The notes: generated from the letters alone by a model not told the origin. A stretch of DNA of 64,000 nt from Curvibacter soli (GCF_029211125.1 NZ_JARGEN010000031.1:62001-126000); one strand, 5' to 3'. Shown: positions 1-9,276, counted from the first letter of the stretch. A program made the numbers and translations.

Positions 1-921
1 ACGGCCCTGCGCATTGGCGCGCCGGTGCACGTTGTCCCGCATGGCTCGGACCACGCGGCCGAATTCGTCAAGCTGGGCCGCGCCGTGCCCGGCTGCACGG
101 TACGGATTGCGGATGACACAGGCGCTGAACTGAGCGACCGCACAGTCGGCCACGTTCAGATCCGGGGCGATAACGTGTCCAGGGGCTATTTCGGCGACGA
201 GGCAGCCACCACGGCCTCGCGGTCACCCGGGGGATGGCTCGATACCGGGGATCTGGGGTTGCACATCGATGGACAACTTGTCATCACCGGACGGGCCAAG
301 GACCTGATCATCGTCAACGGGCAAAACTACTACCCCGACGATTTGGAACTGATCGCTCAGCAGGTTCCGGGCATCGAGGCCAACCGCGTAGCCGCGGTCG
401 GGGTGCGCGCCACCGGCGAAGACACTGAATCGGTCGCACTTTTCGTGATCCACCGCGGCGAACTGGCGGATTTCGTACCGAAAGTTCGGGCATTGCGGCG
501 CGCGATCAGCCAGCAAACCGACTTGGAACTAACAGAAGTCGTTCCGGTCATGGCCATCCCGAAGACAACAAGCGGCAAACTTCAGCGGTATGCACTTGCT
601 CATGCTTTCAAAGAAGGCGAGTTCGATACAATACGCACAGAATTGGCTGAATGTCTATCAGCGGACGCCGCAACGCCCCCTGCTGGGGGCGGGCAGAAGT
701 CCACGGCCCTGCGCCTCAAGGAGATCTGCGAGCCTTTGATTCCAGACCAGCAGATCACGGTCCAAACCAACCTGCTGGAAATCAACCTCAAATCGCTCAC
801 CCTGGCGCGTATTCATGAAGCTATCGAGCGCGAATTTCCCCAGCGGATCGAGGTCACCGATCTTTTCGAGTACCCGACGCTGGAGCAATTGGCGAACTTT
901 CTGGACGAAACCCGAGCCTGA
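1..921 (+). CDS. Fatty acyl-AMP ligase fused to a carrier domain (5' end cut by window)
   Basis: The reading frame is open from the first base, so the start and most of the adenylation domain lie outside; 306 residues are visible. They carry late adenylate-forming motifs: GWLDTGDLG, then GRAKDLIIVNGQ followed by YYPDD, then PKTTSGKLQRY, which holds the catalytic lysine. The last 80 residues form an acyl/peptidyl carrier domain; LEINLKSLTLARI has the expected phosphopantetheine serine at about visible residue 265. The enzyme should activate a fatty acid with ATP and load it on its own carrier. It is followed by a second ligase, a free ACP and an alpha-oxoamine synthase on the same strand, suggesting one lipid-like pathway. 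The natural start cannot be judged. Confidence 0.82.
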   Translation, partial: TALRIGAPVHVVPHGSDHAAEFVKLGRAVPGCTVRIADDTGAELSDRTVGHVQIRGDNVSRGYFGDEAATTASRSPGGWLDTGDLGLHIDGQLVITGRAKDLIIVNGQNYYPDDLELIAQQVPGIEANRVAAVGVRATGEDTESVALFVIHRGELADFVPKVRALRRAISQQTDLELTEVVPVMAIPKTTSGKLQRYALAHAFKEGEFDTIRTELAECLSADAATPPAGGGQKSTALRLKEICEPLIPDQQITVQTNLLEINLKSLTLARIHEAIEREFPQRIEVTDLFEYPTLEQLANFLDETRA

Positions 922-1129
922 CTACTGTGCGCAATAATTATGACGGTTTGAAGTGCGCAGGATTTTTCAATCCTGCAGACCTTGAGTTCCTTCCATAGGG
1001 CACGCAGCTAGCGGTTAGCCCGAATCGTACAGTTCCAAGTTTTAGAGTGAAGCAGTGCATGCCCAAAATATTGTGGTCTAGCGTTCTCCTGAGCGTTCAG
1101 GAACACGAAAAGCAGGGGGGTGCACAGTG
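922..1129 (+). promoter_or_regulatory. Intergenic gap with two hairpins before the second acyl-AMP ligase
   Basis: This 200-bp gap is poorer in GC than its neighbours. It holds two clean hairpins: an 8-bp stem with TTTC loop at 957-976 and a 6-bp stem (TCCTGA/TCAGGA, GCGT loop) at 1087-1102. Neither is followed by a T-run on the plus strand, so I do not call a classical terminator. A purine-rich ribosome-binding stretch (AGCAGGGGGG, 1111-1120) precedes the next ATG at 1130. A promoter for the downstream three genes may lie here, but no convincing -35/-10 pair was seen. Confidence 0.4.
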
Positions 1130-2929
1130 ATGGAAGCCACGCTTCTCGGTGCAGTTCCAACGCCGACGATCAGCGGAATTCCGCTGCGCAGTGCCGTCTT
1201 CTCCACCCTCACCGAAGCCCTGGACTACGCCGCCACCGGCGAAAGCGGATTCAACTACTACGACGGGCGCGACAAGCTCTCGGCGGTTTTGCCCTACCGC
1301 GAGTTGCGTCGGCGCGCCCTCGAAATGTCGCGCCGTCTGGCGCCGATCGGTCGCGGCCAGCGGCTAGCCCTGGTCGCGCACACGCATCCCGACTTCGCCG
1401 TGATGTTCTATGCGTGCCAGTACGCCGGGCTTGTGCCCGTGCCACTGCCCGCTGCCGTGCACCTGGGTGGCCGCGACGCCTACGTCCGCCACCTGCGGCA
1501 ACTGATGCGCGACTGTCAGGCGGTGGCCGCCTTCGCCCCGTCCGAATTCATCGGTTTCCTCAACGAAGCGAGCCAGGGCCTGCCACTGACGCTGTCGGGC
1601 ACGTTCGAGGACTTCATGCAGTTGGATGCGCAGGCCGATCTGCCGCCGGCCCCGCTGCCAACCGACCTGGCCTACTTGCAGTACACCTCGGGCAGCACGC
1701 GCTTCCCGCGCGGCACCATGATCACGCAGGCCGCGGTCATGGCCAATCTCAGCGCCATCTTCAACCATGGCTTCACACTCACTGTGAACGACCGCTTCTG
1801 CTCGTGGCTGCCGCATTACCACGACATGGGCCTCGTCGGCATCGTGCTGGGTTGCGTCGCCACGCAGCGCACGGTCGACTACCTGCCAACGCGTGAGTTC
1901 GCGATGCGCCCACGCCTGTGGCTCAAGGTCATCTCGCGCAACCGCTGCACGATCTCCTTCAGCCCGCCCTTCGGCTACACGCTGTGCGCGCGTCGCCTGC
2001 GCCCTGCGGACATCGAATCGCTCGATCTGTCCTCGTGGCGCGTCGCCGGCGTCGGTGCCGAGATGATCCATCCAGGGTCGCTGCAGCAGGTGGCCGAGAT
2101 CCTGGCACCCGCCGGCTTCGACGAGCGTGCCTTCCTGCCCTGCTACGGCATGGCCGAGTGCTCGCTGGCGGTCAGTTTCGCACCCGTGGGAAGCGGCCCG
2201 CACGCCGACATCATCGATATCGACAGGCTGTCGCGCACTGGTGAGGCGCGACCGCCCATCGAGGGTGAAGCCGCCATGAAAGGCAAGGCCTTCATCAATT
2301 GCGGTCGCCCGCTGCCGGGCTTCGAGGTAGAGGTGCGCGGTGATCGGGGCCATGTGCTGCCAGACCGCCGGTGCGGCACGGTGTACCTGCGGAGTGCCAG
2401 CGTGATGTCGGGCTACTTCGGCAACCCCGAGGCCTCACACGAGGTATTGTCGGACGACGGTTGGCTGAACACCGGCGACCTGGGCTACTTTGCGGATGGT
2501 TCCCTGTTCATCACGGGACGCGCCAAGGACTTGATGATCATCAAGGGACGGAACATCTGGCCACAAGATCTTGAGTATCTAGCCGAGCAGCAGCCCGAAG
2601 TGCGCCCGACCGACGCCTCGGCCTTCACGATCACGGACGCGAACGAGAGCGAAACCGCAGTGCTCGTTGTGCAAGTCCGGGAAACCGACCCGGTCAAGCT
2701 CGCATCCCTATCGGTGCGCCTGAAGCAATCGATCCACGCCGAATTCGGCATCCATTGCCTGATCGAACTGGTGCCGCCGCACACCTTGCCGCGCACGTCG
2801 TCGGGCAAGCTGTCGCGCAGCATGGCGCGCAGTGACTTCCTGAAGCGCTGCGGCGAGGAGCAGCAGTTCGGCTTCGGCAAGGACGACGCGTGCATTTCGC
2901 CCCCAACGCCAGTGTCGACCGCGACGTGA
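1130..2929 (+). CDS. Fatty acyl-AMP ligase / AMP-dependent synthetase
   Basis: A complete 599-residue adenylate-forming enzyme. Visible motifs are LQYTSGSTRFPRGTMIT (phosphate-binding loop), DGWLNTGDLGYF, GRAKDLMIIKGRNIWPQDLE and PRTSSGKLSRS near the C-terminus with the catalytic lysine. Length and motif wording fit the fatty acyl-AMP ligase branch, which passes acyl-adenylates to a carrier protein rather than to CoA; that branch call is by resemblance. ATG 1130 is preferred over the overlapping GTG 1127 because of its spacing from AGCAGGGGGG. It probably loads the small ACP encoded 27 bp downstream. It is a second, separate ligase from the carrier-fused one upstream, so the cluster may use two different acyl chains. 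Confidence 0.88.
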   Translation: MEATLLGAVPTPTISGIPLRSAVFSTLTEALDYAATGESGFNYYDGRDKLSAVLPYRELRRRALEMSRRLAPIGRGQRLALVAHTHPDFAVMFYACQYAGLVPVPLPAAVHLGGRDAYVRHLRQLMRDCQAVAAFAPSEFIGFLNEASQGLPLTLSGTFEDFMQLDAQADLPPAPLPTDLAYLQYTSGSTRFPRGTMITQAAVMANLSAIFNHGFTLTVNDRFCSWLPHYHDMGLVGIVLGCVATQRTVDYLPTREFAMRPRLWLKVISRNRCTISFSPPFGYTLCARRLRPADIESLDLSSWRVAGVGAEMIHPGSLQQVAEILAPAGFDERAFLPCYGMAECSLAVSFAPVGSGPHADIIDIDRLSRTGEARPPIEGEAAMKGKAFINCGRPLPGFEVEVRGDRGHVLPDRRCGTVYLRSASVMSGYFGNPEASHEVLSDDGWLNTGDLGYFADGSLFITGRAKDLMIIKGRNIWPQDLEYLAEQQPEVRPTDASAFTITDANESETAVLVVQVRETDPVKLASLSVRLKQSIHAEFGIHCLIELVPPHTLPRTSSGKLSRSMARSDFLKRCGEEQQFGFGKDDACISPPTPVSTAT

Positions 2930-2956
2930 CCCTGACGACCCCTGACTGAGTGCACC

Positions 2957-3217
2957 GTGACTGAATTGAATCTGGTAACTATCGAGCATGCCATCCGGGA
3001 CGCGCTCCATGCGATCCGCCCCGGCAACGCAGACCTGGGCGGCGACGCCGACCTGATGCAGGAAGCCGACCTCGACTCGATCGGCGTGATGGACCTCGTG
3101 ATGGAGATCGAAGACCGTCTCGATCTGTCAATCCCGGTCGAGACGCTAGCCCAAACCCGCACGATCAACGGGCTCCGCGCTGGCATTAGTCAACTGAGCG
3201 GCGGTGGTGCAGCGTGA
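2957..3217 (+). CDS. Acyl carrier protein
   Basis: An 86-residue acidic protein with the carrier motif LDSIGVMDL; Ser41 should take the phosphopantetheine arm. Start is GTG 2957. The stop overlaps the GTG start of the next gene (GTGA at 3214-3217), so the two are probably translationally coupled and their proteins probably partners. A dedicated ACP beside an alpha-oxoamine synthase is the arrangement known for bacterial serine palmitoyltransferase loci such as that of Caulobacter, where the ACP delivers the acyl chain. Here the adjacent acyl-AMP ligase is the likely loading enzyme. Confidence 0.87.
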   Translation: MTELNLVTIEHAIRDALHAIRPGNADLGGDADLMQEADLDSIGVMDLVMEIEDRLDLSIPVETLAQTRTINGLRAGISQLSGGGAA

Positions 3218-4395
3218 GTCTTCTCGACAAATTCGGCACCCAGCGCCAGTTGCAGGAGAGTCTGGCCGAAATGGGTGGGGTGGCACCGATCGCGACGCCG
3301 ATGGATGCGATCCATTCAGCCACCTCCGCCACCATAGGCGGACGTCGCATGATCCTCGCGGGAACCAACAACTACCTCGGCCTGACCTACGACGCGGCCT
3401 GCCGCGCAGCCGCCATCGAGGCCATCGAAACACAGGGCACCGGCTCCACCGGCTCGCGCATGGCCAGCGGCAACTACGCCGGTCACCGGGCGCTCGAACG
3501 TGCGCTGGCCGATGCCGTCGGCTGGCCGTCCTGCATCGTCTTCTCCACCGGCTACCAAACCAACCTCGGCGTGATCTCCGCGCTGGCCGACACCGGTGAC
3601 TACCTGCTGGTCGACGCCGACAGCCACGCCAGCATCCACGACGGCTGCCGGCTGAGCAACGCCACCACCATCCGCTTCCGGCACAACGATCCGGAAAACC
3701 TCGACCGCCGCCTCGCGCGCATGGGTGACGATGCGCACCGCGCCCTGATCGTTGTCGAGGGCGTTTACAGCACGCTCGGCGACCGTGCGCCGCTGAAGGA
3801 AATTACCGAGATCAAGCGCCGCTACGGCGCTTGGCTGCTGGTTGACGAAGCGCACTCTTTCGGCGTCTTCGGCCCGCGCGGCCTCGGACTGTCCGAGGAA
3901 CTGGGCGTGCTAGATGACGTGGACTTCATCGTCGGCACCTTCTCCAAAAGCCTGGGCGGCGTCGGCGGCTTCTGCATCGGTCGGCATGCAGAACTAGAGT
4001 TCCTGCGCATGGTGAGCCGCCCATACATCTTCACGGCGTCATCGTCGCCGCCGTCGATCGCGGCGACGCGCGAAGCGCTGCGCCAGATGCTCGACGGCCA
4101 TGCGTTGCGCGAACGCCTGCGCCGGCACGCCGAGCGCCTCTATGCCGAAGCGGCGCAGTTGGGCTACCGGCTGGGCACCGCGACGCCCGGCCCGGTGGCG
4201 GCCTTGGTCTTCAGCGAGCGCTCTGGCGCGCAGGCACTGTGGCAGTCGTTGCTGGACAACGGCATCTACACCAACCTGATGATTCCGCCCGCCACGCCCG
4301 CCGGACTGAGCCTGGTGCGCATCAGCCTCAGCGCCGCGCACAGCGAAGACGACATCGGGCACATCATCGCGGCGCTCGCTAGTGCTCGATGTTAA
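3214..4395 (+). CDS. Alpha-oxoamine synthase, serine palmitoyltransferase-like
   Basis: A 393-residue PLP enzyme that condenses an amino acid with an acyl thioester, releasing CO2. The PLP lysine is in GTFSKSLGGVGGF (Lys245); other fold marks are GTGSTGSRMASGNYAGH, DADSHASIHDGC, VVEGVYSTLGD and LLVDEAHSFG. From memory of the family, wording such as FSTGYQTNLG, DADSHASI and RPYIFTAS is closer to bacterial serine palmitoyltransferases than to BioF, and no other biotin genes are nearby. The translation-coupled ACP supports an acyl-ACP donor. Product could be a 3-keto long-chain base or another aminoketone; CqsA-like signal synthesis is an alternative. It is the last gene of the cluster. Confidence 0.82.
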   Translation: MSLLDKFGTQRQLQESLAEMGGVAPIATPMDAIHSATSATIGGRRMILAGTNNYLGLTYDAACRAAAIEAIETQGTGSTGSRMASGNYAGHRALERALADAVGWPSCIVFSTGYQTNLGVISALADTGDYLLVDADSHASIHDGCRLSNATTIRFRHNDPENLDRRLARMGDDAHRALIVVEGVYSTLGDRAPLKEITEIKRRYGAWLLVDEAHSFGVFGPRGLGLSEELGVLDDVDFIVGTFSKSLGGVGGFCIGRHAELEFLRMVSRPYIFTASSSPPSIAATREALRQMLDGHALRERLRRHAERLYAEAAQLGYRLGTATPGPVAALVFSERSGAQALWQSLLDNGIYTNLMIPPATPAGLSLVRISLSAAHSEDDIGHIIAALASARC

Positions 4396-4524
4396 ATTTT
4401 CACACGCCCTTCCACGTTTGGAACTGCTCTGCAGTCACTTGAAGTCTTGGGAAACCCGCATGGATATTGGGTTTCTTCAGTTTTCCGGTTGGCTCAACTG
4501 CGGTTTTTAGCGTGAATCGGCAAA

Positions 4525-4543
4525 GGCCCGCCGATGGCGGGCC
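4525..4543 (-). terminator. Hairpin terminator downstream of the nitronate monooxygenase gene
   Basis: A perfect 8-bp GC stem (GGCCCGCC / GGCGGGCC) with a 3-nt loop, followed on the minus strand by TTT. It lies 30 bp beyond the stop of the minus-strand gene. The short T-tail makes it a fair rather than strong intrinsic terminator. It could also stop plus-strand readthrough from the lipid cluster. Confidence 0.55.
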
Positions 4544-4573
4544 AGAATGGAACTGCGCGCGGGGCGAAAACCG

Positions 4574-5536
4574 CTACAAGGCCAGCCACTCGCGCGCCTG
4601 CCGATATTCGCGCCGCAGGCGCTCCACCAGCTCCGCCGCGCCGGTCACCTCGTGCACGGCGCCGATGCCCTGGCCGCTGCCCCAGATGTCCTTCCATGCC
4701 TTGGCCTTGCTGCCTTCCCCGGTGGCGAAGTTCATCGTGCTCGGATCGCTTTCGGGCAGGTGCGCCGGGTCCAGCCCTGCGGCGCGGATCGACTGCGCCA
4801 GGTAGTTGCCGTGCACGCCCGTGAACAGGTTGCTGTAGACGATGTCGTCGGACGTGCCCTCGACGATGGCCTGTTTGTAGGCGTCGCTGGCGCGGGCCTC
4901 GTGCGTGGCGATAAAGGCCGAGCCGATGTAGGCGAAGTCCGCGCCCATCGCCTGCGCGGCCAGGATGGCGCCGCCGGTGGCGATGGCGCCCGAGAGCGCC
5001 AGCGGGCCGTCGAACCACTGGCGTATCTCCTGCACCAGCGCGAACGGGCTCTTGGTGCCCGCATGGCCGCCCGCGCCCGCGGCCACGGCGATCAGGCCGT
5101 CGGCGCCCTTGTCGATGGCCTTGTGCGCGAAGGTGTTGTTGATCACGTCGTGCAGCGTCACGCCGCCCCAGCCGTGCACGGCGTGGTTCACGTCCTCGCG
5201 CGCGCCCAGGCTGGTGATGATGATGGGCACCTTGTACTTGGCGCACAGCCCCATGTCCTGCTCCAGCCGGTCATTGCTCTTGTGCACGATCTGGTTGATG
5301 GCGAACGGCGCGGCAGGCAGTTCAGGGTGCGCCTTGTCCCAGGCGGCCAGGGTCTCGGTGATCTCGGCCAGCCATTCGTCGAGCTGCGACGCGGGGCGCG
5401 CGTTGAGCGCGGGCATGGCGCCGATGACGCCAGCCTGGCATTGGGCAATCACCAGTTGTGGGTTGCTGATGATGAAGAGCGGCGCGGCGATGACCGGCAG
5501 TGATCGGTTGCGCAGTACCGGCGGGAGTTGGGACAT
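4574..5536 (-). CDS. Nitronate monooxygenase (2-nitropropane dioxygenase family)
   Basis: A 320-residue FMN-dependent TIM-barrel enzyme. The N-terminus (PVIAAPLFIISNPQLVIAQ, then AGVIGAMPALNAR) and the centre (GADGLIAVAAGAGGHAG, containing the family's conserved His) are typical, as is the phosphate-binding GAIATGGAILAAQAMGADF. The family oxidises alkyl nitronates to carbonyl compounds and nitrite; in this context it may instead be a general detoxifying flavoenzyme. It lies downstream of an acyl-CoA dehydrogenase in the same direction with about 90 bp between, a gap that holds a copy of the dispersed short repeat. Confidence 0.88.
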   Translation of the reverse strand: MSQLPPVLRNRSLPVIAAPLFIISNPQLVIAQCQAGVIGAMPALNARPASQLDEWLAEITETLAAWDKAHPELPAAPFAINQIVHKSNDRLEQDMGLCAKYKVPIIITSLGAREDVNHAVHGWGGVTLHDVINNTFAHKAIDKGADGLIAVAAGAGGHAGTKSPFALVQEIRQWFDGPLALSGAIATGGAILAAQAMGADFAYIGSAFIATHEARASDAYKQAIVEGTSDDIVYSNLFTGVHGNYLAQSIRAAGLDPAHLPESDPSTMNFATGEGSKAKAWKDIWGSGQGIGAVHEVTGAAELVERLRREYRQAREWLAL

Positions 5537-5591
5537 GGTGTCTCCTGGCGTTTCTCGGAAATAGGTTTATGCCAAAAACGGCTGCGCCGCT

Positions 5592-5628
5592 TGTCAATCA
5601 AGCGACAGCAGCTATTTTTTCAATAGCA
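5592..5628 (+). repeat. Short dispersed repeat, family A (partial copy)
   Basis: The segment contains AAGCG followed by AGCAGCTATTTTTTCAATAGCA, the right half of the repeat seen complete at 57856, 60535 and 61671. It fills much of the gap between the acyl-CoA dehydrogenase and nitronate monooxygenase genes and is clearly richer in A/T than its surroundings. The inner half of the core palindrome is missing, so it is a decayed copy. Confidence 0.6.
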
Positions 5629-5629
5629 A

Positions 5630-7468
5630 TCAGAACGCTTCGAGCGGCAGCGCCGTCACGCTGGCGGCGCCCTCGACGATGCTGTCGCGCAGGCCCGGCG
5701 CCTTGGTGAGGATGTGCTCGGCATAGAAGCGCGCGGTGGCGATCTTGGCACGCATGAAGGCCTGGTCGCGGCCCTCGGCCAGCGCCGCCTGCGCGGCCAG
5801 CAGCGCGCGCCCCATCTGCCAGCCCGCGACGAGGTTGCCCGCGAGCAGGAGATAGGGCACCGAACCCGCGTAGACCGCATTGGGCTCGGCCTTGGCCTGG
5901 CCGGCCATGAAGCCCACCGCGTCCAGGAAGGCCGCGCGGGCGGCCCGCAGGCGCCGCGCAACGGCCTGCGCGTCGGCGCTGCCGCTGGCGGCCAGCTCGG
6001 CCTCGGTGGCCTCGATCTGCGCCGCGACCGCGCGGGCGGTCTGGCCACCGTCACGCACGGTCTTGCGGCCCACGAGGTCGTTGGACTGGATCGCCGTCGT
6101 GCCTTCGTAGATGGTGAGTATCCTGGCGTCGCGGTAGTGCTGCGCGGCGCCCGTCTGCTCGATGAAGCCCATGCCGCCGTGCACCTGCACGCCCAGCGAG
6201 GCGACCTCCTGGCCCACCTCGGTGCTGTAGCCCTTGACCAGCGGCACCAGGAATTCGTAGAACACGGCGTTCTGCCGGCGCGTATCGGCGTCGGGGTGGT
6301 GGTGGGCCGCGTCGTAGGCGGCGGCGGCCACGCTGGCCATGGCGCGGCAGCCCTCGGTGTAGGCGCGCATGGTCATGAGCATGCGGCGCACGTCGGGGTG
6401 GTGGACGATGGTGGTGCTGCCGGCCACGCTGCCGTCCACGGGACGGCTCTGCACGCGCTCCTTGGCATAGGCCGCGGCCTGCTGGTAGGCGCGCTCGGAA
6501 ATCGCGACGCCCTGCACGCCCACGGCGTAGCGCGCGGCGTTCATCATGATGAACATGTATTCGAGGCCGCGGTTCTCCTCGCCCACGAGGTAGCCCACGG
6601 CACCGGGTCCGGTGCCGTTCACATCCTTCGCCGCCGTTGCGTCGCCGAACTGCAGCACCGCCGTGGGGCTGGCCTTGATGCCGAGCTTGTGCTCGATGGA
6701 GACGCAGTGCACGTCGTTGCGCGCGCCCAGGCTGCCGTCGGCGTTGACGAGGAACTTCGGCACCACGAACAGGCTGATGCCCTTCACGCCCTCGGGCGCA
6801 CCGGCCACGCGGGCGAGCACCAGGTGCACGATGTTCGCGGCCATGTCGTGCTCGCCATAGGTGATGAAGATCTTGGTGCCGAAGATCTTGTAGGTGCCGT
6901 CGGGCTGCCCGGATGGACCCGCCTGCGGCTCGGCGCGCGTGCGCACCAGTGCCAGGTCGCTGCCGGCCTGCGGCTCGGTCAGGTTCATGGTGCCGGTCCA
7001 CTGGCCGCTGATGAGCTTCTCCAGATAGGTGGCCTTGAGTTCGTCGCTGCCGGCGGTGAGCAGCGCCTCGATGGCGCCGTCGGTCAGCAGCGGGCACAGC
7101 GCGAAGCTCAGGTTGGCGGCATTGAGTATCTCGCCGCAGGCCGCGCCGATGGTCTTGGGCAAGCCCTGGCCACCGTACTCCACCGGATGCTGCAAGCCCT
7201 GCCAGCCGCCTTCGGCGTACTGCTGGAACGCCTGCCTGAACCCCGGCGTGGTGGTGACCACGCCGTCCTTCCACGACGAGGGATTGCGGTCGCCTTCGAC
7301 GTTGAGCGGCGCGACCACGGCCTCGTTGAACCTGGCGCACTCCTCCAGCACGGCCCGGGCGGTCTCCAGGCCGGCATCCTCGAACCCCGGAATGGCGGCG
7401 ATGCGGTCGATGCGGGCCAGGTGTTCGATGTTGAACAGCATGTCCTTGACGGGGGCGGAAAAACTCAC
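5630..7468 (-). CDS. Acyl-CoA dehydrogenase with extra C-terminal domain
   Basis: A 612-residue flavoenzyme. The usual acyl-CoA dehydrogenase core is present (GTMNLTEPQAGSDLALVRT; then GTKIFITYGEHD; VGQEVASLGVQVHGGMGF; EGTTAIQSNDLVGRK), plus about 150 residues more at the C-terminus, as in the DmdC-like long-chain branch. GTG 7468 is chosen as start because AGGAG precedes it at proper distance and because MSFSAPVKDMLFNIEHLARID matches the family N-terminus; a longer upstream frame exists but has no support. Electrons would go to the EtfAB encoded just upstream. The exact acyl-CoA substrate cannot be told. Confidence 0.9.
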   Translation of the reverse strand: MSFSAPVKDMLFNIEHLARIDRIAAIPGFEDAGLETARAVLEECARFNEAVVAPLNVEGDRNPSSWKDGVVTTTPGFRQAFQQYAEGGWQGLQHPVEYGGQGLPKTIGAACGEILNAANLSFALCPLLTDGAIEALLTAGSDELKATYLEKLISGQWTGTMNLTEPQAGSDLALVRTRAEPQAGPSGQPDGTYKIFGTKIFITYGEHDMAANIVHLVLARVAGAPEGVKGISLFVVPKFLVNADGSLGARNDVHCVSIEHKLGIKASPTAVLQFGDATAAKDVNGTGPGAVGYLVGEENRGLEYMFIMMNAARYAVGVQGVAISERAYQQAAAYAKERVQSRPVDGSVAGSTTIVHHPDVRRMLMTMRAYTEGCRAMASVAAAAYDAAHHHPDADTRRQNAVFYEFLVPLVKGYSTEVGQEVASLGVQVHGGMGFIEQTGAAQHYRDARILTIYEGTTAIQSNDLVGRKTVRDGGQTARAVAAQIEATEAELAASGSADAQAVARRLRAARAAFLDAVGFMAGQAKAEPNAVYAGSVPYLLLAGNLVAGWQMGRALLAAQAALAEGRDQAFMRAKIATARFYAEHILTKAPGLRDSIVEGAASVTALPLEAF

Positions 7469-7517
7469 GGTGGCACTCTCCTGAAAAAATGATGGCGCGC
7501 GCGTAGTCCGGGCGCCG

Positions 7518-8279
7518 CTACTGCCGCAGGCGCCCGGCGGCGTTGACGATGGACATTTCCACGACATGCGCGCCGACGCGCGGGTCGGTACGCAACGACA
7601 CGGGGTAGCCGCCCGCGTCGAAGCCGTCGAGGCCCTCCATCGCGGCGGTGAAAGCCTCGCGGCTGGCGCGCGGGCCCATGCGGCGCGCGGCCTCGGCGAT
7701 GACTTTGGCGTTGATGTAGCCCTCCATCATGGCGTAGCTCACGGGCGTGTCGGGCGCCTGCGAACGCGCGATGGCATCGCGCAGTTCCTTGCTCAGGCGC
7801 GTGGTGATCTTGTAGGGGTTGGGCACGACCTGGGCGATGGACAGGCCCGCCATGTGCGACTCCGACAGGCGCTTCTGCAGGAACTCCAGGTCGCAGTCGG
7901 AGTTGGCGAACAGTTGCGCCGTGCCGCCGTTCATGCGGTACTGCTCGATGAAGCCGCCCGCCGCGGCGCCGTCGGCCAGGATGCTCGTGTTGCGGTTGCC
8001 GAAGTAGCCGGCCAGCGCCAGCGGCTTGCTCTCGGCCAGCATCTGCTTCGTGGCCGCGAGCGTGTCGTCGCTGCGCCCGCCGTCGTCCTTGGTGACCAGG
8101 GTGATCTGGGCCCCGTTGGCGCCGCCCGCCTTGTTGACCTGCTCGAAGTACAGCCGCATGCCCGCCGCATAGGCGCGGCCCGGGCCGGCGTTGGGGCCGC
8201 TCAGCGGCAGGGCCCCGGCGAGCACCAGTTCTCTTCGTCTCCATGGCAGCCACTCTTTCCCGCAACGATCGATGGGCAC
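7518..8279 (-). pseudogene. Periplasmic branched-chain-amino-acid-type binding protein, internally deleted
   Basis: The frame encodes 253 residues resembling a Leu/Ile/Val-type (LivK-like) solute-binding protein: LPLSGPNAGPGRAYAAGMRLYFEQVNKAGG at the start and SYAMMEGYINAKVIAEAARRMG near the end. Full members have about 370-420 residues; here the signal peptide is missing (the conserved part starts at about 8228) and roughly 120 residues are missing in the middle, where the two lobes are normally joined by the ligand-binding segment. The reading frame is still open, so a short protein could be made, but it should be neither exported nor functional. An intact relative lies at 19300-20568. It sits between etfA and the acyl-CoA dehydrogenase gene. 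Confidence 0.7.
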
Positions 8280-8328
8280 GAGAGGGCCGGGTGCGCCGGC
8301 AGCGGCGCCCCGGCCCGCAAGAGGCGTC

Positions 8329-9261
8329 TTACAGCGCCTCGATCAGTTCCGGCACGGCCGTGAACAGGTCGGCCTCCAGGCCGTAGTCCGCCACCGCGAA
8401 GATCGGGGCTTCCGGGTCCTTGTTGATCGCCACGATCACCTTGGAATCCTTCATGCCGGCCAGATGCTGGATGGCACCGCTGATGCCCACGGCCACGTAG
8501 AGTTGAGGGGCGACGATCTTGCCGGTCTGGCCCACCTGCCAGTCGTTGGGGGCGTAGCCCGCATCGACCGCGGCGCGGCTCGCGCCCAGGGCCGCGCCGA
8601 GCTTGTCGGCCAGCGGCGTGAGCACTTCGGTGAACTTCTCGCTGCTGCCGAGCGCGCGGCCACCGGAAACGATGATCTTGGCCGCCGTGAGTTCGGGCCG
8701 GTCGTTCTTGGCGATTGCGCTGCCGACGAAGCTGCTCTTGCCGCTGTCGGCCACGGCGGCCACCGTTTCGACCGCCGCGCTGCCGCCCGTGGCCGCCGCC
8801 GGGTCGAAGCCGGTGGTGCGCACGGTGATGACCTTGGTGGCATCGCCGCTCTGCACGGTGGCGATGGCGTTGCCGGCGTAGATCGGGCGCTCGAAGGTGT
8901 CGGGGGAGACGACCTTGATGATGTCGCTGATTTGCGCCACGTCGAGCCTGGCGGCCACGCGCGGGGCGCTGTTCTTGCCGCCGGCGGTGGCCGGGAACAG
9001 GATGTGGCTGTAGCCGCCCGCGATGGCGAGCACCTGGGCCGCGACGTTCTCTGCCAGTTCATGGGCCAGGGATGCGCCGTCGGCATGGATGACCTTGGCG
9101 ACGCCCGCGATCTGCGCGGCGGCCTGCGCCGCCGCGCCGGCGCCGGAGCCGGCCACCAGCACGTGGACTTCGCCGCCCAGCGCCACGGCGGCGCTGACGG
9201 TGTTGAGGGTGGCCGGCTTGATGCCGGCGTTGTCGTGTTCTGCGATGACAAGTGCGGTCAT
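8329..9261 (-). CDS. etfA: Electron transfer flavoprotein alpha subunit
   Basis: A 310-residue EtfA/FixB protein. The FAD-binding C-terminal domain is recognisable by [50 protein letters not shown] and [18 protein letters not shown]. It transfers electrons from acyl-CoA dehydrogenases to the quinone pool via ETF:quinone oxidoreductase. It follows etfB by 15 bp and precedes the binding-protein remnant and an acyl-CoA dehydrogenase, a natural redox partner. Confidence 0.96.
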   Translation of the reverse strand: MTALVIAEHDNAGIKPATLNTVSAAVALGGEVHVLVAGSGAGAAAQAAAQIAGVAKVIHADGASLAHELAENVAAQVLAIAGGYSHILFPATAGGKNSAPRVAARLDVAQISDIIKVVSPDTFERPIYAGNAIATVQSGDATKVITVRTTGFDPAAATGGSAAVETVAAVADSGKSSFVGSAIAKNDRPELTAAKIIVSGGRALGSSEKFTEVLTPLADKLGAALGASRAAVDAGYAPNDWQVGQTGKIVAPQLYVAVGISGAIQHLAGMKDSKVIVAINKDPEAPIFAVADYGLEADLFTAVPELIEAL

Positions 9262-9276
9262 GGTGCGGTTTCCTCT

